From assembly GCA_905178155.1 (NCBI GenBank), contig CAJINV010000001.1:3525675-3589674 (forward strand): a stretch of DNA of 64,000 nt. The letters run 5' to 3'. The notes under the pieces are model-generated. The model made no database searches and was not told the origin of the DNA. It was given only the letters and a program-made list of their open reading frames with translations. The stretch is from Amoebophrya sp. A120 (lineage: Eukaryota; Sar; Dinophyceae; Syndiniales; Amoebophryaceae). Positions within the stretch are counted from its first letter, which is position 1; each line of letters opens with the position of its first letter. Positions 44,108 through 55,404 of this stretch are shown here, piece by piece. Position numbers and translations under genes: made by a program.

Positions 44108-47100
44108 ATGGAAAGTCGGCGACGATTGCTTCGGTGCAGCAGCACATTTACCTCGGTCCACATGTGGCAGCTCTCGTGCAGCTTGCGGTTCGTGGGAAAA
44201 AAACTTCGCATCATCTGTACTCTTTCTCACCTCCTGCTCCTCTGTCTGCTGTTTCTTCTCCATGCGGGTGAAGCTGCAGAAGGTAAAAAACCAAGCGCCG
44301 AAATAAAATACGGAAATGTGAAGCAGGTGTACGTGGTGATGAGCAGCCATTTTGACGAGGGGTACACCGATTTTGCCGTGCCGGTTCTGAACCGGTACTT
44401 TCAAGAGTTTTTTCCCGCTGCGGTGAAAACGGTGGAGTTGCTGAAAAAACGACACCCGAAAACGGAACACACTCGCAACCCACCACGGTTGGTCTACACC
44501 TTGGACGGACCTTGGCTCGCTAGCATGTACCTGCAGGACTGTGCCTTTTTGCAGAAAAAGGGCGTCATTCCGGGTTTAAGTTGTCCGACGGAAGCAGAGC
44601 AGTACCAGTTTCGCCAAGCGTTAAAAGACGGCGACATAGCCCTCACGGCTAGTCCCTTCAACGCGCAAGTGGAACATGGGAGCGGTTTTCTGTTCAGGTA
44701 CGGATTAGAGCTCGTGCGGGGCTTGGCCGGTGAAGTCGGAATATCGCGCAGTCGTGGGCGCGTCACTTTCAGTCAGCGCGACGTGCCCTTCACGACCGTT
44801 GCTGCGCTGCCGATACTGCGCGAGTACGGTGTTCGTTTGGTCAGCATCGGCGAGAATATTTTTTCTTCGGTCCCGAAAATTCCGGCGCCAATTTTTCTCT
44901 GGAGAGAAAGGGAGCAGACGAAGAAATTACACGGCGGAGTGAAAGCTGAACAGGCTGGCCAAAAAAAATCCGACACGGACGAGAATGAGCAGGGATTCGT
45001 GACTATTTGGAACCGAAATTATGGGAACTTCGAGCTTCTTCCCTCCGGCAAATGGGAGTTCACGAGCGAGCCCTTCCTTCTGGCTGACACCGCCTTGGTG
45101 ATCGCCTTCAAGAACGATAATCAAGGCCCTTTCAATGCGACCGAAGTGGAGCAAATTTTCGGTGCGTTACAAATCTTCTTCCCGACCGCAGCACGCCTGG
45201 AAAACGGGATCGTTTCGACCAGTTACGACACTTTTGCGGAAAAGATTTGGCCGCGCCGGCACTCGCTTCCCGTAGTTTCGCGAGAAATCGGGGACATCTG
45301 GCTTTATGGCGTGCAAAGTGACTTCTTGAAGTCTGCCAGCACACGAATCGTGATGCGCGAGGCTGAGAAGTTCATTTGCGGGAAGACCTCGCAAACAACT
45401 TCTACAGAAACACAACCAGGTCTAGAATTCGATGACGACGGGGGCGAGGCAAAGTCGAAACACGACACCACGTCCTGTTTTGACCATTTCTATTTCAGTA
45501 AAAGAGTCGCCGACCTGCAAAAAAACGACCCCGCGCTCTGGCATTTCATGCGGCTCTTCATTGGCAGCACCGAGCACACCTGGGGGCTAGCAGGTAACGC
45601 CCGGGTTGAGGCAGCGAACAAAACAAACTTGTGGAGCAATGCGGGTTTTGATAACGACCGGAAAAGCAACAAGACCTCTGTCTTCAACGAAGTGGACGCC
45701 GCCTACCTAGAACAGCGAAACTTGCACTTGTTCTGGCCGTTGCTGCGCATTTTGAAACGGGACGCGCATCCACTGGGGGATATCCTTCTAGAGCGCCTAC
45801 GAGCTGAGCTTGGGCTCTCCCTGGACGAAGATCTTCACGTCGGAAAAGGGGAAAGAACAAAGAGAACCGAAGACGCCAGCCAGCTTGGCGGGCCGTCAGG
45901 GGAACCACGCGCGAAGATGCTGCCGCCCGCAAAGGACATCTTGTTACGCGCGGACCTCAACGCGCATTTTTGGTCAGAAGTCACAGTTTCCACCCAATCT
46001 GGTGAACTACTACCCGCAGCCTTCTCGGTGTTGATTCCAGAAAGCGAATTGTTAGCATCCGGCCACCTCGTACTTCGAAAAAACTTCAAAAAGACTTCAA
46101 AGATGAGTTCAGTGCGAGTTCAATACGAACGCCGACAAAATCCTATATTTATCATAAAGTCACTTGACCTGTTGCAAAATCGAAGAGAGCCAGCGTTTCT
46201 GTCGAAAGTCAGCTGACTTTGCGTGGAGTTTGCAATAACTCAAATGACTTTTTGCGGAATTTGCACCAAAAAAAGTCAATTGACTTTGTGCTAATTTCAA
46301 GAAAAGCCAAATGCCTTTTCCTGAATTCGGCTCATTTCACAGACAGGCAGCAAAAGTTTGAAGAATGTGCCCAATTTTTTTGCAGAAGTCAGTTGACTTT
46401 TCTGGGAATTAGCATAAAGTCAATTGACTTTTTTTGATGCAAATTCCGCACAAAGTCATTTGACCTTGCCTGGAAGTTGTCAAAAGTCAGGCGACCTGTG
46501 CCCTTTTTGAAGTCAACGGATTTGGGCAAATTATTGAACTCGGATTAAACTCGTAATGAGCTCGCTTTTGAACTCGTGCTCCGGTCTTTTTGAAAACTCT
46601 AAAAGTACGAGGTGGTCCCGTGCTAAGAATTGCTGGTCTGTTTTGATTACCACGGCGCGTTGCGCGGGGTGTTTCAACATCGGGCAACATCGACTGGACG
46701 ACAGACAAGTACAGAAGGAAGCAAACAATACGAGCCAAAAATCTGCACGAATTGTCCACCCGAACTTGAGCCGGGGTACAAAATTGGGCAATATGTTTAC
46801 CAAGCGTTGAGTGCGGCAAACATGACACAGTTTGTCGAGGAATTCGGGACCACCGACGCTTTTGATTTCAGCAAGCCCGGGCTAAAGAAGCATCAAGCAA
46901 ATTACACAGAGTACTTGCCGCGCGTGCGGGAAGTGATTGTTTCCATCGACAGAGGCGGGAGGGGTAGCACGAGCAAGGAAGCAGAAGACGAAAGTGGTGA
47001 AGAGGAAAATTATGGGACATCGACCACAAGAAAAAAGAATTCCATCACGCTTGTTTTGGACTGGGCGGTCGACTGCAAGTTGACAATGTCACGACATTGT

Positions 47101-47928
47101 CTCAGAAGCGACGCGCCTCTTCCATTCGAGGAATACGGGGCGCCTCAGCAAGTCGTGACGCGTTTCGCAATTTCAATTCCTGAAAGGTTTGACAAGAAAG
47201 CGGATACGGCTGCGGAAAAAGCGCACATCAAACAAGACACGGCTGCCGAGATTAAGCTGGATGTGCTTCTGCAAGACAAAAGACCGACCCGCCTTCCCGA
47301 GGTTTCCTGGATTCTGTTCTCTGCGGGGGTTCCTACAGTGCAACAACATGGTGCAAGCACATCACGCTGCCGGGGCCGAAAGTTAGGCCGCTACGTGGAC
47401 CTGTGTGAAGGTGGAGCTGACGACAGTACTATTCCAGGCTCTTTTGCTCTTGCAAGTCCGCACCAGCACGGAGTTTACAGCGAAAGGCCAGAGAAACATC
47501 CCGCGATCGTCTGTGAAAGGACGACCGTAGAGCAGGCCGCCAGTTCTGACACGACCTCCGCAAAAGTTAATAGCTACCACGCACTCGGCGTGTCTCCACT
47601 GCACACAACACTTGTAGTGTTGTGGGACAAGAAGAAGGAAACGGCATTACTTCCGCCCGCTTTCCCGACCCCGTATAATCCACCCGAATGCTCGCCACGA
47701 TTCGGCTTTGTCATTCACGACAATTTGTGGAACACAAATTATCCAGCCTGGTACCCGATCGGCGGCCCTTTTCGCGCAGATGAAAAAAGAGACCAAAACC
47801 TCCGCGCATCCTGGCAAATTTCAACGCAAATAATCCACGAGGCGGTCGGGGAAGATGCAGCAGTTCCTGCGGAACGAAAGCTGCTGCCCGACGGTAATAT
47901 GGCGGACACCACGGCGGTCTTTGTGTAA
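44108..47928 (+). CDS. DUF5054 / GH38-like glycoside hydrolase relative, secreted or lumenal (1,079 aa)
   Basis: Exons 44108-46051 and 46633-47928 total 3,240 nt after removal of introner 5 plus one 6-bp target copy. Residues ~30-60 hold a hydrophobic run (LSHLLLLCLLFLLHAGEAAEG) typical of a signal peptide or anchor after a basic start. The DUF5054 pattern follows: VYVVMSSHFDEGYTDFAVPVLNRYFQEFFP (an H-x-D motif as in GH38 mannosidases), DIALTASPFNAQ, QRDVPFTTVAALPILREYGVRLVSIGEN, AFKNDNQGP, PVVSREIGDIWLYGVQSD and EHTWGL. The C-terminal exon ends with HDNLWNTNYPAWYPIGGPFR, also a family feature. The expected role is hydrolysis of a glycan; the substrate is unknown. A Ser/Glu-rich insert (~DRGGRGSTSKEAEDE) interrupts the C-terminal half. 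Confidence 0.75.
46052..46626. mobile_element. Introner element 5: 575-bp foldback element with 6-bp TSD GAATTG
   Basis: Left end TTAGCATCCGGCCACCTCGT and right end on the other strand TTAGCACGGGACCACCTCGT are near identical, and similarity runs on for about 55 bp. GAATTG flanks it at 46046-46051 and 46627-46632. Internally, about 46251-46300 is an inverted copy of about 46406-46455, and the matching arms extend outward, so the whole element is one long imperfect palindrome. Exact AAAGTCAATTGACTTT-type 16-bp palindromes recur inside. It lacks the AATTTGTCATGC motif of the other elements and is probably a second family. Confidence 0.85.
46156..46510. repeat. Cluster of AAAGTCA-NN-TGACTTT palindromes
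   Basis: Perfect or near-perfect copies occur around 46156, 46205-46220 (AAAGTCAGCTGACTTT), 46272-46287, 46386-46399, 46416-46431 and 46454, with weaker ones near 46240 and 46485. All lie inside introner 5. Confidence 0.85.
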
Positions 47929-48423
47929 GGGATATACTGAGATTAACTTTAACATCGCCAAAAGCATTTCGCGATTTTTCGTTCCATCTACAAATAAAAG
48001 TTTCGTTTCGGACGGATCCTATTATGTTTCCAATGGCGTTGTACAGCATCGAGTTACAGGGTTGCGGACCTACAGGGCATTTTCTCTGCCTTCCAGCGTG
48101 CGTTTGAGTTAGCACGTATCATGGACATTGTTCCCCACTGATTATAGTTCTTGAGTATACGAGTGCAAGATGTTCTTGAGGGACACCAAAACATGTCAGT
48201 GCGGATTTTTAGCTGAGAATGAGTTTTGTGAGAGTTGTCGTTCAAATCTATCTCGTCGGAAAGTAGAGAGAACGACACAAACGGAAAAATAAGCGGGCTT
48301 ACCTCATCAACGTGTCACGTTTCCTTTGTCTATACTAGACTTGCACTCTCAAGCTACTAGAACTTTAACCACTGGCTCCTTACTGCAAGAAGCAAACCAA
48401 AAGTTCAGATCGTGCCTGCAAAA
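47929..48423. other. Spacer before the HNH-like gene
   Basis: No feature recognised. Confidence 0.4.
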
Positions 48424-49725
48424 ATGTCTTTCTTCAATTGCCGGATTTGCACCGGTTCGCTTTGGGGAGAGCCGATCAAGCAGCCAGAGCCGAAACCGCG
48501 AGCGGATTTGAACAAGGCAGCAAAAAAGCCCGGAAAAGCAAGTATAGGTCGCATGGTGTGACAAAGATTTAGTTTGTTTTTGATGTAGAGTTGGGCATCG
48601 TTTGCACGCAGGCATGAATTGGATCGCCGGTTATGGAGTGTTGCACACAAATGTTCCACATCATTCTTACAGAATTCACAAAACGGGATGCGAACGAGAT
48701 ACAGGCAGATTTGGCGAAATGGATCGACTTCTTGCATCCGCGCGCGCTCTATCAAATGCAAAAATGTCTGGGTCTGGAAGAATGCAAGATTTGTCATGCA
48801 TATTTCTCATGACCCATGATGCCTGTAATGCATGACCTAGCATCGCAGACTTGTAGAGGGCTTCCTGATGCACCTTCCGCATGAGAAATGCCCTGCCCGT
48901 GTAGCACAAACTGCACCCCTCTTGCTGGTCATGTAATACAAATTTTTTTAGATTCCAAAAACAGCATGACAAGTTGCAATCTTCCAGACCCAGACATTTT
49001 TGCATTTGATACGCTCGACTTTTTCCCAGACCAGGAGGCTGTGAAGAAGGTAGGACTGCTGTATAGCAAGTTCGCATGAAGATGAAGCCGTGATAAAAAA
49101 AAAAAATGAATATGATAGACTCTTTATCAAGAATAAATCTTGGTCTTCAAGAAATTGCTGCAACAACTTTCAGGTTTTATCCGAAATCCTGAAGAACATC
49201 GACAAGAAGGATGATCCGATTTTGGGGAGCGACGAAAAATGCGTGATGTGGCACGGCGACTCGACGAAGGTTAACAACGACGGCGAGGAAAGCCAAGCAG
49301 TTGTGCGGATAGTCAAACCCGGTATCATTTTTTTGCGACGAGAGAGAATGAAATTGAATCAATGCAACTTTCATGCGATAGAGGCTTACTGGTTGTGGTT
49401 TGCATGCTGCGTAGCGCACACACTTTCGTCCTTATTTGATTTCCTAGAGCACCAGACCGGCAAGCAAGGTTGTATCAAAAATTCGACAGGTGACACGCTC
49501 GAGAGTGTGACTTTCGTGAACCGCGTGCTGCCCTTCATCTTCGCGGACGACGAGTCGTTTGAGGAGCTGATGCAATTGCCCAAGGAGCCCTTTGCCATGT
49601 GCTGCGGCAACCAGCTCTGCGTGAACATGTCCCACATCTCGTTCCAGAAGCGCCGCAACTCCAAGGTGGCCGAAGAAGCCGGAGAGCAGGGCGAGGGAAC
49701 ATCGTTCACCGCACAGGCGAAGTAG
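48424..49725 (+). CDS. Zinc-binding HNH-like small protein (217 aa, 5 exons)
   Basis: Exons 48424-48541, 48673-48749, 49017-49049, 49174-49321 and 49448-49725 total 654 nt. The first two exons have no long open frame of their own and were found by phase matching. The protein starts MSFFNCRICTGSLWGEP with a possible CxxC, then a helical part (EIQADLAKWIDFLHPRALDFFPDQEAVKKVLSEILKNI). From ~110, KCVMWHGD, then TFVNRVLPFIFADDESFEELMQLPKEPF and CCGNQLCVNMSHIS resemble the Cys/His zinc loop of the HNH endonuclease fold. Similar proteins are common in alveolates; whether they cut DNA is not known. Intron 2 is introner 4, leaving exon 3 only 33 nt long. Confidence 0.65.
48750..49011. mobile_element. 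Introner element 4: 262 bp, perfect 32-bp TIR, TSD CGCTC
   Basis: The first 32 bases (48750-48781, starting TATCAAATGCAAAAATGTCT) are the exact reverse complement of the last 32 (48980-49011). Imperfect pairing continues inward and includes TTGTCATGC on both sides. CGCTC flanks at 48745-48749 and 49012-49016. Removal of element plus one CGCTC joins Pro-Arg-Ala-Leu-Asp-Phe-Phe in frame. No placement gives GT-AG. The perfect TIR implies recent insertion or ongoing selection. Confidence 0.93.
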
Positions 49726-50562
49726 CTCGGCGAGGTAGTGCAGTTGTAAACCCGGAATTAGTTTTTTGTCATTGCCAGCCAAATAAGTTTTTCTTTTTTC
49801 TGAACTATCTGATTTTTTTGTTTCGCTTTTCTGAGTCTGCCTTTATACGATGGATTCTTTCCGGCTTCGACCGATCCAGGTTGATACACTAAATGAGTTA
49901 AGAATTACAGTGCCTCCAGTTTCCTAGAACTTAAAATTATTTTCTCGATGAAGTCGGCCACTTACTGTGTGTCAGTAGTCGCTTGACAGCTGTGCCTTCT
50001 TTTGCAGAGCCGCAACAGGCTTCCTTTTGTATTTGATTCTTGTGACAGCGGAGGCGGACATCAAGTTAGACTTAGAGCATCGCTATTTCAATATTTTGTA
50101 CTTTTGCGACGTCTATACCTTTTTGCAAAGTATTAGATATGACATCTGACGAGCAGAGCGAAATCGTTTCTGGCGCGCGATTCTCTTGCGAATAGTTTTC
50201 AGAGCTGCTTTCTTGTAGGGAATTGATACTAAATCGCTCGATTTATTTCCAGGGTTGAAATAAAAAACACTGAGCCGGAACTTAAGAACTTCTTCGGGCA
50301 CATAATAGTCCGATATTTTGAGAGCTTCTTTTGAAACCAAAAAACATCAATGTCACTGATCTCCGCGGGAATTGCCGGCCTTTGTGTTGTTCGTCTGTAG
50401 TTTGTTATAGGTCGCAAAGAACCACGACTGTGGTCTCAGGCGTAAGGACAGCAGGTTTCATCAAGACGAGAGCGAAAGACAACTCAAGGCGGTGGTATAC
50501 TGTGCAGATGATATGCAGTTAGTGCTAGAGATGGTACCTCTACCGTGCAACAAGGACGTGAT
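49726..50562. other. Spacer before the glycosyltransferase-like gene
   Basis: AT-rich, with no feature recognised. Confidence 0.4.
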
Positions 50563-52134
50563 ATGGCATTCAAGACACCCGGCGTTCTAGCTGCATCTTC
50601 GTCGCTGTTCATCAATGCCTATCTCGACCGACAGCGACCCCGCGATGGTGTCTGGAGCTTCTCGAACGGCCCAGAGCGACGGCGCATCAAGAGCCGTGCT
50701 TTGGTTGTGTGCGAACAGCGGCAGAAACAGATGGACTCGTCCTGGCGCAAGCAGGATTCCGGACTCGAGCCGAAGCCGCGCGTCCTGTTCCTCGTACGTG
50801 CGGTTTGTCCAACCCACGCACAATTGCGACGCATGCTTCAATGGCGCCAAGATTGCAAGACATGTACTGCACTAGATGTTGACTTTGTGTGCAGCGTTGA
50901 TGTCACGCACAACCGGTTGTTTCGTGCGGCGCGAGCGGAGCGCTTGCGCGAGGATCCGATACAAGCAGAGTACTACAGACCAAAGCAAGCCGCGGCAGGC
51001 GGGTCAGGAAGTGAAAAACCAGCAGAAACTGCAAGTGATGTGAAAAAGCAGAATGGCGAGGAGAAGCCTCCTGTCGTGCTTCCTCCTCAGCATCAACTGC
51101 AGGGATTTCCCCATCAAGAAATCGCAAAAACCACAAAAGATCAAGAGGAAAAAAGTGGTCAAGACTCCGAAGACGAAGATCGAGATTTCACTACCGACAT
51201 TCTTCCGAGCCACGCGCAGCTGCGGTGTGTGTTAGGGAAAGATTTGCACGAGTACAACTGTATCGACATCGAATTTGGGACCTCGTACGGCCACGGCTGG
51301 ACTGAGATGCGCCGGCACATTCACGGGTTTCAGGGCACGGTTCCAGGACGCCGAGGCTGCTGTTCCTGGGCCTGGGGCATGCACAACGAGTGCGTCCTAG
51401 ACGCGATTAGGTGGCGGGTGGGGGAGAAGGGCCGTGCGGGGAAGCTGGGTGGGGCGGTTCTGCCTGTTGCGCACCTCAGGGATTTAGCATCACCACGGAC
51501 CTCCAACACGCAAGCTAAGTCTACCGCTAATCCTGGTACACGACCAGTGGAAGGTCTTTCGTTCCAAGAAGCAGCTACCAAACGCAGCACCACCGATCTG
51601 TCCGAAGCAGTACTCACGTATTACGACCAGATTTGGCTCTTCGAGGAGGACGTTGGCTGGTCGGGCGAAAACGTCGTGCGGGACTTGATTGAAAAGTACT
51701 ACGAAGACCCATCGGATTTGCTCACCGCGTGGTACGAATACTACGAAGAGCAGACGCCGCCAAAGTGGTGCTGGCGCACCTCCCGGACCGCCGCGTTCAC
51801 GCGCCGCACGGACGGTCTCCACCGCGGCCGGGCCTCGTCCTGCGAGCACGTGCAGCGCTTCAGCAAACGCTTTCTGCAGGAACTGGCGGAGTGGGCGGCC
51901 GCCGGGGCCGTCGCGTGGAGCGAGATGAGTACGCCCACGGTGTGTCTGGCGGGCATGGAAAGGAAAGAGAAACCGCTGCTGTGTGGTCTCTTCGGGCACG
52001 ACACCGTTGGAGAGGTTTTCAGCTGGGACGGGCGGTTGTCCGAAGCCGCCTGGAAAAACGTGGTCGAACGCGACGCGAAAAAGGGCTCCGGGTATGATGG
52101 CAAGGGGAAAATGTACCACGCGCTGAAGTGGTGA
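50563..52134 (+). CDS. Putative glycosyltransferase-like protein (523 aa, single exon)
   Basis: ATG 50563 is the first in-frame start. The N-terminal half has PRVLFLVRAVCPTHAQLRRML and ALDVDFVCSVDVTHN, similar to the first beta strands of a nucleotide-sugar transferase fold. A charged low-complexity insert (~145-210) follows. Residues ~345-400 contain YYDQIWLFEEDVGWSGENVVRDLIEKYYEDPSDLLTAW, where the EEDV acidic cluster after a hydrophobic strand resembles the metal- and sugar-binding DxD-type region of GT-A enzymes in algal and protist proteins. WCWRTSRTAAFTRRT and a conserved-looking Trp-rich part follow. No signal peptide or membrane anchor is seen, odd for a Golgi enzyme, so an upstream exon may be missing. 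The call rests on motif resemblance only. Confidence 0.5.
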   Translation: MAFKTPGVLAASSSLFINAYLDRQRPRDGVWSFSNGPERRRIKSRALVVCEQRQKQMDSSWRKQDSGLEPKPRVLFLVRAVCPTHAQLRRMLQWRQDCKTCTALDVDFVCSVDVTHNRLFRAARAERLREDPIQAEYYRPKQAAAGGSGSEKPAETASDVKKQNGEEKPPVVLPPQHQLQGFPHQEIAKTTKDQEEKSGQDSEDEDRDFTTDILPSHAQLRCVLGKDLHEYNCIDIEFGTSYGHGWTEMRRHIHGFQGTVPGRRGCCSWAWGMHNECVLDAIRWRVGEKGRAGKLGGAVLPVAHLRDLASPRTSNTQAKSTANPGTRPVEGLSFQEAATKRSTTDLSEAVLTYYDQIWLFEEDVGWSGENVVRDLIEKYYEDPSDLLTAWYEYYEEQTPPKWCWRTSRTAAFTRRTDGLHRGRASSCEHVQRFSKRFLQELAEWAAAGAVAWSEMSTPTVCLAGMERKEKPLLCGLFGHDTVGEVFSWDGRLSEAAWKNVVERDAKKGSGYDGKGKMYHALKW

Positions 52135-52418
52135 AAAAAACGACAACGTGCTAATGCGAAAGTGAAATATGCGCGCATAAAAAGTTGACAACCGGGATGC
52201 GATATTTATCACGGTTGTAAAAGAGCAACTCTGAGTAGTTTTCGCCTGAGGGGCAGTTACTAACTTCCTTGTCGGTCTTCACCAAACTGGACGAACCTTT
52301 GTTGCCACAAAATGGCGGTTTGTGTTGATTTGTTGTTGGAAGCGAAGTAGTTGGTCGAGACGCAGCTCGTTTATTAAATGCTGAGCGCGGATTTTCGTGT
52401 ACGACTAAAAGAAAAAGA

Positions 52419-54713
52419 ATGTCTAAGTCATCTTCTGTCTCCTCCCACAAGATGCAGGGGTTCCAGCCAAACGAGCGCGCAGCGGCTTCGCCGACGCCGC
52501 GAACGCAGTCGAACAGCGGCAACGACGGTCGACAGCTCAATGCGGGGGATTCGTCAGTGGCGGACCCGTCAGGTAAAACCGGATCCGTGTTTCTTTTGCC
52601 GAATGCACAGAGAACGCACTCCTCGCGTGGGGCATTGCACCGGCTAAATGAGAAAGGCATGACTAAATGCGCATGATCAACAAATACTACCAGGGTGTTC
52701 CAGTGGCAGTGAGCAAAGCGGGACATTGGAGTGCCCGGAAGAAAAACAGCATATGCGGTCGTTTTTGGCGCGCGCTTTACCACCGCAAACAAGTCGTGTA
52801 GACGTTGGCACGCTCGCAGCCCCCTCCGGTAAATTGATTCGGTGAGAAGCCCCGTTTTTGTTTGGGGACAGATGCTCATGTATGGATGTCGGTCCTCGTC
52901 AGGGGAATGTTTATTTCCCTTTTGGACGACCACGCACCACCCAAAACAGGTATCGTCGCTAGCACAGAGGACATTGACGCAACGCTTGCGAAAACAGTTA
53001 AAGCAGCCAAAAGCGCGGCCCAAACGGTAAAGGCGTTCGCGAGCAAGAAAGTAGAGCCCGAAAAAATTCACTGGGACGAACTGTCTGGCGAAATTGATCT
53101 CTCTGTCATTCCTTCCGCGAAAGACGGGACATTACCAGTGCAACTGCTAAAAATCGATCGCGCCACGAGTTCTGCCTCGTCCTCTTCAAATTCGAGTGCG
53201 ATCACGAGGCAGGTCGCTGCCGGCGGCCTGTCCCTCCCTTCCGTCGGAGACGACTTGATGCTGAGTGAGCGAGACAGCACTCGTAGAAGCTCGGCTCCTT
53301 CAGCTGACGCCGAGAAAGCAAACACGACGAGAGGCTCCCGGCAAACAAGCAGCAGTGCGGCTCGCGTTGTTTCATCAAACGGGGATGCTATGTACTCCGT
53401 ACACAGTTTCGCTTCCTTTGCCTCGGAGCAGCCAGGGCCGACGCTCAAGGAACAAACCGCGAGAATGAGGTTGCGACACGCGACCGCGTCAGCGGTGCGG
53501 AGCGCGGAGGAGGAATTAGGCAAAATCGGTCGACCAAGTACGAGCAAAACCGCAACAGACATTCCGCCGGGCAGCAGCAGAAACGATGAGCCAGCGAGTA
53601 GCAGTACAAAAGAATTATCATCCGACTGTTTCGTTGAGTACGGCGGGACGACAAGAAGTGCAGCTTCCCCGAGCCGCGATGCACTGCTGTGCCGCACCTC
53701 ATCTTACGACCTGGGCCTCAACAACAGTTACGAGAACAATTTTAGCACGGCCGGCTCGCTGTCACCGTTTCGGCGGGGCTTGTTATTCGAGACGCAGACC
53801 CCCACGCCCGACAGAGAAATCCAGGACGCCCAAGGACGGCTCGGCGGCGTGGCGTGCGGTTTGCGGGCCACCGCGCGGGCGTTGAGTTGGGACAGCATGT
53901 CGGACCACACCTACGTTTCGAGCTCCACGGACGTGTCCCCAGTTTTAACGGAAAATTCGCCAAACAAGCGGTCGACAATCCACACGCAGAACCCCCTGGA
54001 CGAAGCCCGACCCGTTCCCCTCAACCGAAACATGCGCCGAATTCACGCCGCGAACACGATCTCCGGCGACGTAGTGGCAGTCGCGCGGGGCAAGCACGAC
54101 GGCCGTTGTAGTTTGCCGAACGGGACGGCGGCGGCGATCCCGTTGCGGGCCTTGCTTTCGCCGCGCCACCGTGCGCAGTTTGGGCCAGATGACTTCACGG
54201 AAACAACAGGAGAGCTGTTGGGCGACCAGAAAAGTATCTTAGCTGTTTGCGATCGGAGTGTTAAAGAGGAAATGTGTTTCTAGTTCGTTTGCCGAAACAG
54301 GCCGAGATGAAGATGCCCCCGTCTCGTGTCGAATTTCGATTTCAACTATGTTTAGGAAGAAGTTTCAGTTTCGGTTTGAAATCTTTTACCGTGTTCGCAT
54401 GCGCAAGAAAAAAAAAACGCAAAAAAAAAAAAAAACAGAAGCAGCGGAGGGCGTCGCACTTCTGCGACAACTGAAGAGCGGCCTCGGCAGCGGCACGGTG
54501 GGGCGGTGGGAGCCGCAACCTGTGGCGCCGATTGACGAACAAAGACAAATGCGATTTCGGCGCCACGTGAAAGACGACGGCTCTAGGGATCGTGTGCGTT
54601 CCCCGAGCAGAGACTCAAAATCAGGATCGGTTTCCATCTCTCTGTCATCCTGCTCAGGAAACTCCTCATCTGCAAAAGGTGAAAAGCAAGGACCGAAAAA
54701 TGTTTCAGTGTAG
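52419..54713 (+). CDS. Low-complexity Ser-rich protein, unknown (3' end uncertain)
   Basis: Exon 1 (52419-52572) joins exon 2 (from 52950) at a GT-AG intron in phase 1. Exon 2 runs to a stop at 54283 (495 aa total) unless a gtatct donor at 54234 is used. If so, it joins a coding-looking exon at 54439 (AEGVALLRQLKSG..., then RDRVRSPSRDSKSGS) that stops at 54713 or splices again at 54679. Residues ~55-95 (DIDATLAKTVKAAKSAAQTVKAFASKK) form an amphipathic helix. The rest is Ser/Thr/Arg-rich with many potential phosphorylation sites. No family is recognised. An A-run of about 15 bases just before 54436 is part of the proposed acceptor. Confidence 0.5.
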
Positions 54714-55404
54714 TTTTTCTTGTGTTTCAGCCTGTATTCATAGAGATAGTTTCAGCCGCAGGACTGCCTGGACAAGCAGAAGAACTTGAGTGACGAGCTA
54801 GTGAAGAAGAGTGAATGCATGATTATCTGTTTCCATTTCAATCTGTGCTGTCACGCATGCAGTTATGACTCAAAAAAAGAATAGTGGTTTCACAGAACTC
54901 GACGAATGCAGCCTTCTCCACCTGTGTTGTACGAAAAACTTGTACTTGAAGTCAAAGCGAATAAAAGGAGTGTATAGATAGTTTCAGTCAGTTGACTGAC
55001 TACAATGTGTAAGATCTCGCAGAGAGTTTTCTTTACCATCGGAGGAACCCCAACATTGTCCAGTAAGGACGAGCGCAGGAATCCATTATTGTTTCTACCA
55101 GGCCGCTTGTCATCAAGATCAAGCGATAGCGACTTGAATCGCTTTCTCGGTCTCCTCTAGTTTGCCGCGACAAATTGACCATGACACTAGCATCGGGATC
55201 GGTTTCGTGGATGACGTGCCACTAGTAAGATCTTCGCAGGCTCTGGCTCAGTAGAAACTATCGTCGGGGATCCGTAAGAGCATCCGGCATGGTCAATCCA
55301 GGGCTTGGTTCTCTAGAAGTCGGGTGAGCATGTATGGCCGATCTTCTGTGCAGCAGGCTTGCGCTTAGATACAGCTTGCCAGATCGAGCTATAAACATTT
55401 CTTC
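54714..55404. other. Spacer upstream of the LINE
   Basis: No gene supported; alternative 3' exons of the previous gene (54731 or 54756 to about 54793) are possible. The last 15 bases are the left target-site copy of the LINE. Confidence 0.4.
55390..55404 (+). repeat. Left target-site duplication of the LINE
   Basis: TATAAACATTTCTTC, identical to 57796-57810. Confidence 0.9.
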
